Shown here in pieces: positions 45,064 through 53,583 of a stretch of DNA of 64,000 nt. The notes beneath the pieces were generated by a model, which saw only the letters and a list, made by a program, of their open reading frames with translations, was not told where the DNA came from and ran no database searches. Made by a program: the position numbers and the translations under genes. Source of the DNA: Alphaproteobacteria bacterium (GTDB lineage: Bacteria > Pseudomonadota > Alphaproteobacteria > Acetobacterales > Acetobacteraceae); contig JAPLOI010000071.1 in assembly GCA_026400815.1 (NCBI GenBank), positions 1 to 64,000 of the forward strand. The letters are read 5' to 3'. The first letter of the stretch is position 1. Each line of letters starts with the position of its first letter.

Positions 45064-46176
45064 ATGGCCTCGAACAAGAAGCTTCTCGTCCTCCCCGGCG
45101 ACGGCATCGGCCCCGAGGTGATGCGCGAGGTCGGCCATGTGATCGACTGGATGGCCCGCCGCCGCCGCGCCGTGTTCGACATCGCCGAGGACATTGTCGG
45201 CGGCGCCTGCATCGATGCCCACGGCATCGCCATCCGGCCGGAAACGGTGCAGCGCGCGCGGGAGGCCGATGCCGTGCTGTTCGGGTCCGTCGGCGGCCCG
45301 AAGTGGGACACGCTGGGCTTCGACAAGCGGCCGGAGCTTTCCATCCTCACGCTACGCAAGGAGCTTGGCCTGTTCGCCAATCTGCGCCCCGCGATCGTGC
45401 TCGATCCGTTGGTGGATGCCTCCACCCTGAAGGCCGACGTGATCAAGGGCCTCGATATCATGATCGTGCGTGAGAGCACGGGCGGCATCTATTTCGGTGA
45501 GCCGCGCGGCGTGGAAACCCTGCCGGACGGCACCAAGCGCGGCATCAACACCGAGGTCTACACCACGCCGGAGATCGAGCGCGTGGCCCGCGTGGCCTTC
45601 GAGCTGGCCCGCAAGCGCCAGGGCCGGCTGTGCAGCGTGGAGAAGGCCAACGTGATGGAGTCGGGCCTGCTGTGGCGCCAGACCGTCACTGCCCTGGGCG
45701 CGGCCGAATACCCCGATGTCGAGCTGTCGCACATGTATGCCGACAACTGCGCCATGCAGATGGTGCGCAACCCGCGCCAGTTCGATGTGATCGTGACGGG
45801 CAATCTGTTCGGCGACATCCTTTCCGACCTCGCCTCCATGCTCACCGGTTCGCTCGGCATGCTCCCCAGCGCCACGCTGGGCGCCGTGCAGGGCGATGGC
45901 CGCCGCCATGCGCTGTATGAGCCGATCCACGGCAGCGCGCCGGATATCGCCGGCAAGGGCATCGCCAACCCCATGGCACAGATGCTCAGCTTCGCCATGC
46001 TGCTGCGCTATTCCTTCGGCATGGACGAGGATGCGCTGATCATCGAGCGCGCCTGCACCAACGTTCTGGCCTCTGGCCTGCGCACCGCAGACGTGATGGC
46101 GCCGGGCTGCGCCAAGGTCTCCACCTCCGTGATGGGTGAGGCCGTTGTGCGCGAGTTGGACAAGCTCGGATCATAA
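45064..46176 (+). CDS. leuB: 3-isopropylmalate dehydrogenase
   Basis: A 370-residue NAD-dependent decarboxylating dehydrogenase for the third leucine-specific step. Visible are [24 protein letters not shown], the substrate loop [58 protein letters not shown] with the metal Asp residues, and [18 protein letters not shown]. It is separated from leuCD by the CACAGAGG inverted repeat. Confidence 0.97.
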   Translation: MASNKKLLVLPGDGIGPEVMREVGHVIDWMARRRRAVFDIAEDIVGGACIDAHGIAIRPETVQRAREADAVLFGSVGGPKWDTLGFDKRPELSILTLRKELGLFANLRPAIVLDPLVDASTLKADVIKGLDIMIVRESTGGIYFGEPRGVETLPDGTKRGINTEVYTTPEIERVARVAFELARKRQGRLCSVEKANVMESGLLWRQTVTALGAAEYPDVELSHMYADNCAMQMVRNPRQFDVIVTGNLFGDILSDLASMLTGSLGMLPSATLGAVQGDGRRHALYEPIHGSAPDIAGKGIANPMAQMLSFAMLLRYSFGMDEDALIIERACTNVLASGLRTADVMAPGCAKVSTSVMGEAVVRELDKLGS

Positions 46177-46244
46177 CGCCCTGCCCTGCATTTAGCGCCT
46201 TGCCGAGGCGCGCGGGCACGGCTATATCGCCCGCCTCTGCTGCT

Positions 46245-46321
46245 GCACCCGTAGCTCAATTGGATAGAGCACCAGACTACGAATCTGGGGGTTGGAGGTT
46301 CGAGTCCTTCCGGGTGCGCCA
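46245..46321 (+). tRNA. tRNA-Arg (anticodon ACG)
   Basis: Acceptor GCACCCG pairs with CGGGTGC; the D-arm is GCTCAATTGGATAGAGC, the anticodon stem is CCAGA-CTACGAA-TCTGG with anticodon ACG, and the T-arm is GGAGGTTCGAGTCCTTCC. CCA is encoded at 46319-46321. It reads CGN arginine codons after A34 is converted to inosine. Its 3' part is the integration site of the element that follows. Confidence 0.96.
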
Positions 46322-46322
46322 T
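46276..46322 (+). repeat. attL (47-bp direct repeat, in tRNA-Arg)
   Basis: Runs from the anticodon loop (ACTACGAATC) to GCGCCAT just past CCA. Identical to 57906-57952. Confidence 0.95.
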
Positions 46323-46344
46323 AGGTCGAACCGGCTCTTTTGCC

Positions 46345-46364
46345 AGCAGGACATCAGCAGGACA
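46345..46364 (+). promoter_or_regulatory. Integrase arm-type sites, left pair
   Basis: AGCAGGACA at 46345-46353 and again at 46356-46364, an 11-base step, 23 bases inside attL. The same pair with the same step and orientation lies near attR. Such short direct repeats at both ends are expected binding sites for the integrase N-terminal domain. Confidence 0.65.
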
Positions 46365-46370
46365 AGCAGA

Positions 46371-46398
46371 TAGGGCGGAAGCGTAAGCTTCCGCCCTA
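46371..46398. terminator. Hairpin inside the left end of the element
   Basis: TAGGGCGGAAGC (46371-46382), loop GTAA, GCTTCCGCCCTA (46387-46398): a perfect 12-bp stem. It lies between attL and the first element gene, and may stop tRNA or element transcripts, although no T-tract follows. Confidence 0.5.
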
Positions 46399-46445
46399 TG
46401 TCGATTCTCGGTGACGGCTGGTCAGGAGTTTAGGGGAACGCCCTT

Positions 46446-46835
46446 CTACGTGGGGCTCTTCGCCAACAGCACCGCGTCAGCCAATGCAGAGGCGGCAAGG
46501 GCCAGGTCCTGCGACTGTGGCTCGCCGGAGGATGCGCGAAGCATCTCTGTCACCAGCACCGCCAGCTTGCGCGACAGGTCCTGCGCTGTGGTGGCGGGGT
46601 CCTGCGACAGGAGGCGATAGGCTGCTTCCCTGCGGTCACAGACGGCATCGAACAGTTCATCCTCGGCCGGGCCATTGGCTGCGGCGAGAAGGGCACTGTA
46701 CGCCCTTGTGCGGCTCTCCACGCAGGTGCGGGCGCCCTGGGTCGCGTCGGCCTCGATCTGCTCGGCGGCCAGCTCGGCCGCGTTGGCCGCGGCGAGGGGG
46801 GCGGGCGAGGGGTTCTTCTTCGTGGCGTTTTTCAT
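46446..46835 (-). CDS. Hypothetical protein of the integrated element
   Basis: A 129-residue, mostly helical, Ala-rich protein: PLAAANAAELAAEQIEADATQGARTCVESRTRAYSALL, then DLSRKLAVLVTEMLRASSGEP. No family is recognised. AGGAAC precedes ATG 46835, which is preferred to the in-frame start 75 bases upstream because the latter lies in a repeat. It is the last gene of the element before attL. Confidence 0.6.
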   Translation of the reverse strand: MKNATKKNPSPAPLAAANAAELAAEQIEADATQGARTCVESRTRAYSALLAAANGPAEDELFDAVCDRREAAYRLLSQDPATTAQDLSRKLAVLVTEMLRASSGEPQSQDLALAASALADAVLLAKSPT

Positions 46836-46895
46836 GGTCAGGTTCCTAGTGCAGAGGCTGACCGGCGCACCTGCGGTGTTCATGCCGCAGCTACT

Positions 46896-47045
46896 CCGGG
46901 GGTTGAACACCCGGCACTAGACGGGCCGGCGCGCCTTTAAGGATTGCCCCTCTGGACATGCGCGCACCGCCCCCGGAGGCGTGCCGTAGAGTAGCCGTGG
47001 CTGGGCGGGTAGCTAGTGCCGATGTGGAGTGTTCAAGCTCCGGGC
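46896..47045. repeat. ~150-bp direct repeat, copy 1
   Basis: Starts CCGGGGGTTGAACACCC and ends GTTCAAGCTCCGGGC. It contains GGCACTAG near the left end and its complement CTAGTGCC near the right, so the unit has mirrored ends. Internal landmarks are GCGCCTTTAAGG and TCTGGACATGCGCGC. The second copy begins at 47200. The gap 46836-47374 otherwise holds no convincing gene. Confidence 0.8.
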
Positions 47046-47199
47046 GGAATCCTGCGCTCGTGCGCCGATCAGGTCAAGCGCGATCCGCAACGAAGGGGCC
47101 GGCAGGGGGGATTTTCTTTCCGCGTTCAAAAAGTCGGGGCGAAGGGAAAACCACACTGGCAGGTGCGCGGGAACAGAGCGCGGCGCGGAAAACCTCCCC

Positions 47200-47346
47200 C
47201 CGGGGTTGAATATCCGGCACTAGATCGGGCCGACGCGCCTTTAAGGGTTTGCCCTCTGGACATGCGCGCGCCGCCCCCGGAGGTGTGGCGTAGATGGGCC
47301 GCAACTGGGTAGCTAGTGCCGACAAGGAGTGTTTAAGCTCCCGGGC
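47200..47346. repeat. ~150-bp direct repeat, copy 2
   Basis: Aligns with copy 1 over its whole length with scattered substitutions and 1-2 base indels, including the mirrored GGCACTAG / CTAGTGCC ends. The start of this copy touches a segment GGAAAACCACACTGGCAG...CCCCCCGGGG (47148-47204), which recurs near 47887-47946. Its role is unknown; the distance from the DUF927 gene argues against it being the main origin. Confidence 0.8.
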
Positions 47347-47374
47347 CAACGGTGCGCCTATCCAAGTCGCAGCG

Positions 47375-47803
47375 TCAAGCGTGCTCGCTGAGGGCCGTGA
47401 TCGCGCGGCGGTATTTTTCGATCCGGTCGAGGTCGCGGGCTGTTGGGCTGGCGATCCTCCCAAGGTCGCAGTTGTCGCGCAGGTCTGCGAGCTTTACGGC
47501 GCGGCTAATGGTGTCGCCAGCAGCTCGAGCAACGAACTGGTCGTATGCCTCGCCCTCGCGCTTGGTGACCGCGTCCAGGGCCAGCAACACGCGGTCTGAG
47601 AAGCCCTCCCGTCGAAGGCGATCAAAGTCCCAGCCCGGGCAGTCCTCGCAGACATCGTGCAGCGCCGCGACGATCCGCTCATCCTCGTGCAGCAGCGACA
47701 GCATCATGCGGAGGGGGTGGAGGACGTAGGGCGCACCCGCTTTATCGACCTGCCCTGCATGGGCTTCGGCCGCGATGGCGATGGCTCGTTCTAAAGTGCT
47801 CAT
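47375..47803 (-). CDS. Small SpoT/MESH1-like HD hydrolase
   Basis: A 142-residue stand-alone HD-domain protein. His15 (AHAGQVDKAG), His29 (PYVLHPLRM), His49-Asp50 (ALHD) with ED at 53-54, and the later Asp in VKLADLRDN match the hydrolase half of RelA/SpoT, which removes pyrophosphate from (p)ppGpp. The synthetase, TGS and ACT domains are absent. Small alarmone hydrolases of this size occur alone or on phages. It may lower host (p)ppGpp or act on another nucleotide; activity is not proved. Confidence 0.75.
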   Translation of the reverse strand: MSTLERAIAIAAEAHAGQVDKAGAPYVLHPLRMMLSLLHEDERIVAALHDVCEDCPGWDFDRLRREGFSDRVLLALDAVTKREGEAYDQFVARAAGDTISRAVKLADLRDNCDLGRIASPTARDLDRIEKYRRAITALSEHA

Positions 47804-47998
47804 TCAGTTCCTTTCCAGGCTGCGTTTGGCGGCGGGGGCGAGGGTAGAAAAGCACCTTTGCTGGCAAAAAAAAATCGACGATCGAGGAAAACCACGCTGG
47901 CAGAGGCACTGGACAGCGGCGCGGGCGCGAAACCGCCCCCCCGGGGGGTGGCCCCCGTGGTCAGGCGCAGCCGCAGGGCGTGGCGTCTCAACGACCTA

Positions 47999-48120
47999 GC
48001 GCAGCCACGGAGTTGCGGCACCAGCGCCGCCGGGGGCTGCACCTCGACCACCTGGCGCAGCCCCGGAGCTGCCGCACCAGCGCCGCCGGGGGCTGCGTCT
48101 CGACCACCTGGCGCAGCGCC
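47999..48120. repeat. 56-bp tandem repeat downstream of the resolvase
   Basis: Two full units (47999-48054 and 48055-48110), each starting GCGCAGCC and ending CGACCACCTG, and the start of a third. Since 56 is not a multiple of three, any reading frame changes between units. The gap 47804-48148 shows no other gene; it also holds a poly-A run at 47867-47876 and the CCCCCCCGGGGGG dyad near 47940. Confidence 0.75.
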
Positions 48121-48148
48121 TCGACCTCCAGCTGCGCCACCAGTGCCG

Positions 48149-48784
48149 CTAGGCGGCGGCAGGCTGGCCGAGGATGCGATAGACGCTCGCCCGGCCAATG
48201 CCGAGGCGCCGCGCGATCTCGGCCGGGCCGATGCCCTGCGCCTTGAGCTGCACCACCTGGTCGGCTTGGTTGCGGGCGGTTGGCGCCCGGCCCTTGTATT
48301 TGCCGTCCGCCTTCGCCTTCGCGATCCCCTCGCGCTGGCGCTCAAGCATCAGATCCCGCTCGAACGCCGCGACCGCTCCAAGCATCGTCACCATCAACCG
48401 CCCCGTGGCGCTGCGCGTGTCCACTTCGCTGCCGCCCATGGACAGGATGCGCAGGCCGATCCCGCGCCCGGCCAGGTTCTCCACGATCGCCAGCAAGTCT
48501 GCCGTGCTGCGCGCCAGGCGGTCGGGCTTCGTCACCACCAGCACGTCGCCTTCCCGTAGGTAGTCGAGCGCGGCGGCCAGTTGCGGGCGGCTGGTGGCGA
48601 CGCTGGACAGCTGCTCGCTGAAGAGCCTGGTGCAGCCTGCCGCGCGAAGGTCGCGCTCCTGCGCCTCTAGGCCCGCGCCTTGCTCTACCGTCGAGGTTCG
48701 CGCGTAACCCGCTACCACACCAGCAGGGCCGGTGCTCGCAGCGGGTTCAGCGGCGCGGCGGGTGGTGCGCTTGGGTGTGGCCAT
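48149..48784 (-). CDS. Serine recombinase (resolvase family)
   Basis: A 211-residue small serine recombinase. The catalytic Ser31 is in YARTSTVEQGAGLEAQ; VTKPDRLARSTADLL and GRLMVTMLGAVAAFERDLMLERQREGI are the expected resolvase blocks with arginines; a C-terminal Hin-type HTH (GIGPAEIARRLGIGRASVYRIL) binds DNA. ATG 48784 follows AGGAGG. It may resolve dimers, invert a segment of the element, or be an additional integrase. Confidence 0.92.
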   Translation of the reverse strand: MATPKRTTRRAAEPAASTGPAGVVAGYARTSTVEQGAGLEAQERDLRAAGCTRLFSEQLSSVATSRPQLAAALDYLREGDVLVVTKPDRLARSTADLLAIVENLAGRGIGLRILSMGGSEVDTRSATGRLMVTMLGAVAAFERDLMLERQREGIAKAKADGKYKGRAPTARNQADQVVQLKAQGIGPAEIARRLGIGRASVYRILGQPAAA

Positions 48785-48902
48785 GGCTGCCTCCTGTCTC
48801 ACTAGGGTCTTAGGCAGAATGGCGCTTGTCGTCTCAAAGGTCAATGGTGATCCTATTGAGACGGCGCGGCGGCGAAGGTGAGACGCCTCACTAGGGCTTG
48901 CC

Positions 48903-49301
48903 CTATGAGACACCCGGCAGGCGCGGCGGGGCCTCGTCGGCGCCGGGCCGGCGGGGGCCCGCGGGGGCATCCTTTTCCGCCGCCTCGCGCCATGCCAGCA
49001 GGTCGGCCACGCGATACCAGGCGCGATTGCCGCGCAGGTGATAGGCGGGGCCGCGCCCGTCGCGCGCCCATGCCGCCAGCGTCGATGGCTGCTGGCCCAG
49101 CACCGCCGCAGCCTCCGCCCGCTTCACCACCTCCACCGGTGAGACCTCGGCCGCCGCCGCCTGGCGCAGCGCGGCGCGCAGCTCGCCGCCCATGCTTTCC
49201 ACCCGCCGGGTGAGCCGGGCAACCTGCCCCTCGACGGCATCAAGCCGCCGCCGCAGGTCCGCCGCCTCGCGCTCCGTCCTGTCCCTGGCACTCTGCGCCA
49301 T
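48903..49301 (-). CDS. Helix-turn-helix protein with N-terminal coiled coil
   Basis: A 132-residue protein. Residues 5-45 form heptads (REAADLRRRLDAVEGQVARLTRRVESM). Residues 60-110 are a MerR/excisionase-type winged helix (VVKRAEAAAVLGQQPSTLAAWARDGRGPAYHLRGNRAWYRVADLLAWREA). A Pro-rich tail follows. It is a probable excisionase or operon regulator of the element, next to the origin-like motif array. ATG 49301 is chosen as the first Met with the coiled coil intact. Confidence 0.75.
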   Translation of the reverse strand: MAQSARDRTEREAADLRRRLDAVEGQVARLTRRVESMGGELRAALRQAAAAEVSPVEVVKRAEAAAVLGQQPSTLAAWARDGRGPAYHLRGNRAWYRVADLLAWREAAEKDAPAGPRRPGADEAPPRLPGVS

Positions 49302-49419
49302 CGCACATCGCCCACAAGCTGCCCAGGCCCTTATTCTATCGTTTCCGGGCCTATTTTCCAACGATTTCAATGGATTGCCTGCGATGCACTCGCGCCCGCG
49401 CCGCCTACCCCCTGAATAT

Positions 49420-49674
49420 CCGGGGCCACCGGGGCCACCGGGGCCGGGCCTGAATTCTCTAACAGAACCAGTGGCTTAGGGTGGCCCCGGTTCCTGTCTG
49501 CCCTGGCCCCGGTCCATCGGCACCGGGGCCACATGTCATCCCCTGCCCGCCTTCTGTCTGGCCCCGGTGGCCCCGGTCTCTGCAAACTCCGGGGCCACCT
49601 ATCCGGGGCCAGCTAAGCCCTTGTTCTGTCTGTCTGAAGGATCAGGAGAAGAAGACTGGCCCCGGTGGTCCCGG
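49420..49674. repeat. GGCCCCGG motif array (candidate iterons/origin)
   Basis: The 8-bp core GGCCCCGG or its complement CCGGGGCC occurs 11 times in about 250 bases, at 49420, 49429, 49438, 49483, 49505, 49523, 49560, 49569, 49589, 49603 and 49658, with a one-base variant at 49666. Most are flanked as TGGCCCCGG. TTCTGTCTG recurs between units. The array fills the gap 49302-49765, next to the 3' end of the DUF927 helicase gene. Spacing is irregular and both orientations occur, as at some Rep-binding origins. Confidence 0.75.
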
Positions 49675-49765
49675 TCTAGAACAATCGAACCCCCTTTTCT
49701 GTCGGCAGAGGCGCTAAGCGGCGCGAAAAGAATACCCCGCGCCGCCCCGCCGCCGCCGGGCCGCC

Positions 49766-51859
49766 TCATCTTTCGTTCAGTGCCTGCAGTGTCGGAACGA
49801 TCACTCGGGGATATCCGGCGCCCGGAATGCGGCGCTTCTTGATCTCCCAGCGTTGTTCCCCGCTTTCCTTCCTGCCCTCGATCAGTCCAGCCATGCCGAG
49901 CCGTCTCAGCGCGTCCCGCTTGTCGATACCCAGCGGTCCAGCAACTTCGGCCTGGAACGCGTGCGGATGGAGCGCATAGGCCCAGCGGTAGAGGCCTGGG
50001 CCGATGTCCTTTGGCCCATTCGTGTCGCCCCTTTCCTTCGCGATTGCCGCTGCTTCCGCAGCTCCCTCGGACAGCACCTGCTTCTCCTGCTCATTGAGCG
50101 GCTGCCGCCAGCGCCATCCAACCCGCCGCATCATCATCCGCTCGCGGTCCATGCCTTCGGCTTCCGCCTCCGGAGTTGCTGCCTCCAGCACTTTTTCGAA
50201 CCGCGCCTGGCCGTGCTCAACGAAGAAAGCTCGGAAGGCTTCGAACAGGTGATGATCGTCGCGGCTGCCAATCCCGCCCCGCTCATCAGTCCATGTACGA
50301 AAGACAGTCGCCGCTGCCCTCGCCGCCTCGCCTTGGGGCCATCCGGTGATGTTCGCCTCGGTCGCCAGCTCACCGGCGACAGCCATAAGGGCGAAGCGCC
50401 GTGCGGCTCGCTGAACCTGCCCATCGGAGCCGGCCTTCACATACGATTGCAGCCAATCACGAACCTTGGGTGCAACCTTCTGCGCCACGAAATCGGGGCT
50501 CGTCTCGATAGTCTCAACCAGCCATTGGGCAAACGCCGGGCCGGCAGTCCCGTAGTGCGAAACTACAGCGTTCCGGACTTCATGCCAAAATGCGCCGCCA
50601 TTCGCGGCGTCGTGCAAGTTTTCGAATACTCCGTGCCTTCCTGGGACCTCTGCACCAAAGTCGATCAACCGCACCTCTTGCCCTCCTTTCATACGGCGGT
50701 TTACCTGCTCGACCATTCGCGCCGCGCTGTCTTCACTGGTTGAAAGCACTACCGTGCGCCAGCTGATGCCTGCCCGGTTGCCACCACTGGCCCGCGCTCG
50801 CGCTTTCCCCGTGCCGTTCGCCAGCATGTAGAGGGTCTCGGGCAACGTGGCCGGATCCGCCTGCCCGAGTTCATCCAGAGGCAGGATGCAGTCGTTGTGC
50901 GCCATGGCAGTAGACTCCATGGCGTTGTCAGTGCTGCGCCAATTGCGAGTAAAGCTGTCTGGGCCGGTTTCGCTGGGCGAACCCCACACGCTTGCGGCGG
51001 CGTCGATGCAGCTTGTCTTTCCCCTGGAAGTCTCGCCGCGAAAGTTGAAGCCGCCGCCTTGATCCTGCGTCAGCCCGATGATGGGACCGGCGAATGCGGC
51101 GGAGACCGCAAAGACGAGACGAGTGTTGCCTATGCACCTTCTCGCCAATTCCTCCTTCCACTCCTCCAGGGTGCCCCGTGCACGGTAGATCGCGGGCGCT
51201 TGGTCGAGGTCGAGGCGCACCACCTCGCCGGCTGATGCGCCAATGGTGCGTCCTGGAAGCACGAATACAGGGGCCCCTGCTGTCGGCCGGTACCAGCCCG
51301 TACGCGGCACCGTCCGCACTCTCGCTGGCATTCCTTCATCGATAGCGGCGAGATACTCCCTCAACGCTCGTTGGGCGCCCTCATTGGCGCCGATCCGCAG
51401 GCCACAGGCTGCAAGCTTCGCACGCACCTCCACAGCCTCTGCTACCAACAGGCGAAGTGGAATGATCCATTCATGCTCGTTCTTGTCCCGATCACGGAGC
51501 CTGATAAGTATCCCCCAATCATCGTTGGTTTCAGGCCTGGATAGCGCCAAGACCTCAAAGAGACTGCAGACGCGAAATGCGGTCTTGTTGGCGTCGGCCG
51601 GGATCCGCCAGAGGCCATCCTCATGCCATTCGAACCCGAACACTGAGGGGTGTGTCTCGTCATTGAGAAGCGGCGTTCTGTCCTTCCCAACTGATCCGTC
51701 GCCGCCTGATCGTGCTGTGTTGTCATTCCGCCTTTCAGCGATGGTGGTAACCGGCTTCGCTGAAAGCAGCTTGTCCCGGGCCCGGCTTGCCTTGGCGGGA
51801 TCTGGTGGAGCCGCGCCATTACCGTTGCCACTGTTGCTGCCGCCCTTCCTCTGGGACAT
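49766..51859 (-). CDS. DUF927 AAA+ ATPase (helicase/primase-associated)
   Basis: A 697-residue protein. The N-terminal 60 residues are low-complexity Gly/Asn-rich. DUF927 spans about residues 70-430, with Walker A GETSRGKT (275-282) and Walker B ILPLDE (325-330), then the sensor-type TVVLSTSED. The C-terminal region resembles replication-protein winged-helix parts (LGIDKRDALRRLGMAGLIEG). DUF927 proteins are the helicase half of phage/plasmid primase-helicases, so this is the probable replication ATPase of the element. It starts 4 bases after the upstream gene ends. Confidence 0.88.
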   Translation of the reverse strand: MSQRKGGSNSGNGNGAAPPDPAKASRARDKLLSAKPVTTIAERRNDNTARSGGDGSVGKDRTPLLNDETHPSVFGFEWHEDGLWRIPADANKTAFRVCSLFEVLALSRPETNDDWGILIRLRDRDKNEHEWIIPLRLLVAEAVEVRAKLAACGLRIGANEGAQRALREYLAAIDEGMPARVRTVPRTGWYRPTAGAPVFVLPGRTIGASAGEVVRLDLDQAPAIYRARGTLEEWKEELARRCIGNTRLVFAVSAAFAGPIIGLTQDQGGGFNFRGETSRGKTSCIDAAASVWGSPSETGPDSFTRNWRSTDNAMESTAMAHNDCILPLDELGQADPATLPETLYMLANGTGKARARASGGNRAGISWRTVVLSTSEDSAARMVEQVNRRMKGGQEVRLIDFGAEVPGRHGVFENLHDAANGGAFWHEVRNAVVSHYGTAGPAFAQWLVETIETSPDFVAQKVAPKVRDWLQSYVKAGSDGQVQRAARRFALMAVAGELATEANITGWPQGEAARAAATVFRTWTDERGGIGSRDDHHLFEAFRAFFVEHGQARFEKVLEAATPEAEAEGMDRERMMMRRVGWRWRQPLNEQEKQVLSEGAAEAAAIAKERGDTNGPKDIGPGLYRWAYALHPHAFQAEVAGPLGIDKRDALRRLGMAGLIEGRKESGEQRWEIKKRRIPGAGYPRVIVPTLQALNER

Positions 51860-51862
51860 GCG

Positions 51863-52258
51863 CTAGCTCCGCACCCGCAGGATATCGAGCACCAGCTGGC
51901 GGGCGAAGGTCAGCTCTTTCAGCGTGGCGAAGTCCAGCGCGTCCTCGCCCGTCAACGCGGCATGGATCGGCCGGAAAACCGATGCCTTCGCCTTCAGTCC
52001 CTCAAGCGTGGTTGCGGGTGTCCGCGTGATCGTGTCCACTAGGTTGTGCCAGTGGTTGATTTCGGCATCATGCGCCGCCTTGTCGGGCAGGTTCGGATCG
52101 TTCTCCTGCCCTGCCACCTTGCTGTCGAGCGCGTCGAATTCCTCGCACATGCGGATCAGCAGCGCATCGGGTGCGGCAGGTGCGCTCTCCTGCTGCGCCG
52201 CGCGCGCCATGCCGAGAACGGTGGCGGTGGGCGTGATATGTTGGGTAGCCGTGTTCAT
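51863..52258 (-). CDS. Hypothetical protein of the integrated element
   Basis: A 131-residue, helical, acidic protein: SAPAAPDALLIRMCEEFDALDSKVAGQENDP, then AAHDAEINHWHNLVDTITRTPATTLEGLKAKASVF. No family is recognised. GGAGTG precedes ATG 52258. It ends 3 bases before the DUF927 start, so it belongs to the same operon and may assist replication. Confidence 0.65.
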   Translation of the reverse strand: MNTATQHITPTATVLGMARAAQQESAPAAPDALLIRMCEEFDALDSKVAGQENDPNLPDKAAHDAEINHWHNLVDTITRTPATTLEGLKAKASVFRPIHAALTGEDALDFATLKELTFARQLVLDILRVRS

Positions 52259-52348
52259 CGTGTTCACTCCACGGTGGGGCGGCAGGCATGGTCGGGGCTC
52301 CACCCCCGGCCATGCCGCAGGCTGCCGGATGGCTGGATCGAAGCGCGG

Positions 52349-52672
52349 TCAGTCCTCGGCGGTGATGGTGATGGCGGCGCCGGCCGCCTCGCTGGTCACC
52401 TGGGAAGGGGTGACCGTGATGCTTCCTGCGCTGCTCGTGGCCACACGCCACACGCGGCTGTTCTTCGGGGATCCCGCAACCCTGATGCGCGCGCCCACTC
52501 GAAGGGCCCCCAGGCCGTTGCCGCTATCCGCGATCGTTCCGGGGCTGGTGAAAGAGATCCCGGTGCCCTTCACGTTGGCGCCGCCTTTGTCGGCGGAGAA
52601 GCTGGTGTGCTGCCGTGCGGTCGCGTTCAGGCTGGCGCCAGAGGCTACGGTCTGGCGGGTGCGTGTGCTCAT
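52349..52672 (-). CDS. Hypothetical beta-rich protein
   Basis: A 107-residue protein rich in Ser, Thr, Ala and Gly, with alternating hydrophobic residues (LRVGARIRVAGSPKNSRVWRV, GSITVTPSQVTSEAAGAAITI). This pattern suggests an all-beta fold such as a phage head-decoration or tail-knob domain. No named family is recognised. AAGGA precedes the ATG. Confidence 0.6.
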   Translation of the reverse strand: MSTRTRQTVASGASLNATARQHTSFSADKGGANVKGTGISFTSPGTIADSGNGLGALRVGARIRVAGSPKNSRVWRVATSSAGSITVTPSQVTSEAAGAAITITAED

Positions 52673-52701
52673 GCGGTGAGGTCCTTGCTCGGGGTGGTGG
52701 G

Positions 52702-53583
52702 CTAGCGCTTCTTCGAGGCCAGCGACGGCAGCCGCTTCGCGAACTTGGCCAGCTGCGTGATTAGGTCGGGATCGTTCGCAACGCCCAGCCGTTCCATCCC
52801 CTGCAGAGCGGGAATTCCCGCGCTCTCCAAGTGCAACAGCACCGCAGCGGCATCACTGATTGTCTGTTGCGTCGCCGCGCCGTGCTGCTGGGTCAGGCGC
52901 CGCATTCCCTCGGCCTGGCTGATGCCCTCCTTTCCCCGCGTGATGGCGCCGTTGAGCGTCGCAGCAAGCCAGCTGGCGTCGGTCTTGGTGGCCCCCAGGG
53001 CCACCACCGAGGACGCCACCACCTGCCGCGCCTCGGCTATGTCGTTGAGGCTAAGCGGCCGCCCGTCGTCGGTTGCCGCTGTGAACGAGACCATGTTGCC
53101 CGTGAGCATCGCGGCATGCTCCAAAGTCACAGGCTCTCCTTGGTCGAATTCTCCCGCACTTGATGTCCCGTTGTCCTGTTCTTGTGCGAACAGTTCATTC
53201 CGCATATTGCGCCACGCTTCATGATCCGGATGAAACCGGTCCATCATTGCGGGTGGCATTTTGGCTTCTAGTGCGCGGATGATCTCGCGTTTCTTGTCGG
53301 CCGGAAGTCCACTGACATCGAAGGGGCGCGACAGGTCCAGAGGCTTGCTGCTGGAGTTCAGGCCGGCCATCGGAGGCGCAGGCTCATTCAGCAGCACATG
53401 CACCCGCTTAGCGTCCTCGTACTGCGGGTGGAAGCGGTCTTTGAAGATCGCGAAGAACGCCGGATCGCGCTGCAATTTCGCAAGTTCTTGCTGCCGCTGC
53501 GTGTTGTTCATCTCTGCGACGTTGGGCATAAGAAACGCGCCACCGTCCGAAGCCGGCGATTGTTCGGTTTGGGAATCAGACAC
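52702..53583 (-). CDS. Hypothetical protein with two RFHP motifs
   Basis: A 293-residue protein of unknown function starting at GTG 53583 with AGGA upstream. Near residues 47 and 115 it has DRFHPQYEDAK and DRFHPDHEAWR, each followed by a helical segment, so the N-terminal half looks internally duplicated. The C-terminal half is Ala/Leu-rich helical (ASWLAATLNGAITRGKEGISQAEGMRRL). It overlaps the upstream gene by 8 bases. Confidence 0.65.
   Translation of the reverse strand: MSDSQTEQSPASDGGAFLMPNVAEMNNTQRQQELAKLQRDPAFFAIFKDRFHPQYEDAKRVHVLLNEPAPPMAGLNSSSKPLDLSRPFDVSGLPADKKREIIRALEAKMPPAMMDRFHPDHEAWRNMRNELFAQEQDNGTSSAGEFDQGEPVTLEHAAMLTGNMVSFTAATDDGRPLSLNDIAEARQVVASSVVALGATKTDASWLAATLNGAITRGKEGISQAEGMRRLTQQHGAATQQTISDAAAVLLHLESAGIPALQGMERLGVANDPDLITQLAKFAKRLPSLASKKR

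Noticed and set aside
48000-48120. CRISPR array
   Set aside because: The 56-bp units are contiguous tandem copies without unique spacers. No cas gene is present.
49420-49674. CRISPR or simple satellite
   Set aside because: Units are 8-9 bp, irregularly spaced and in both orientations, which fits protein-binding sites better.
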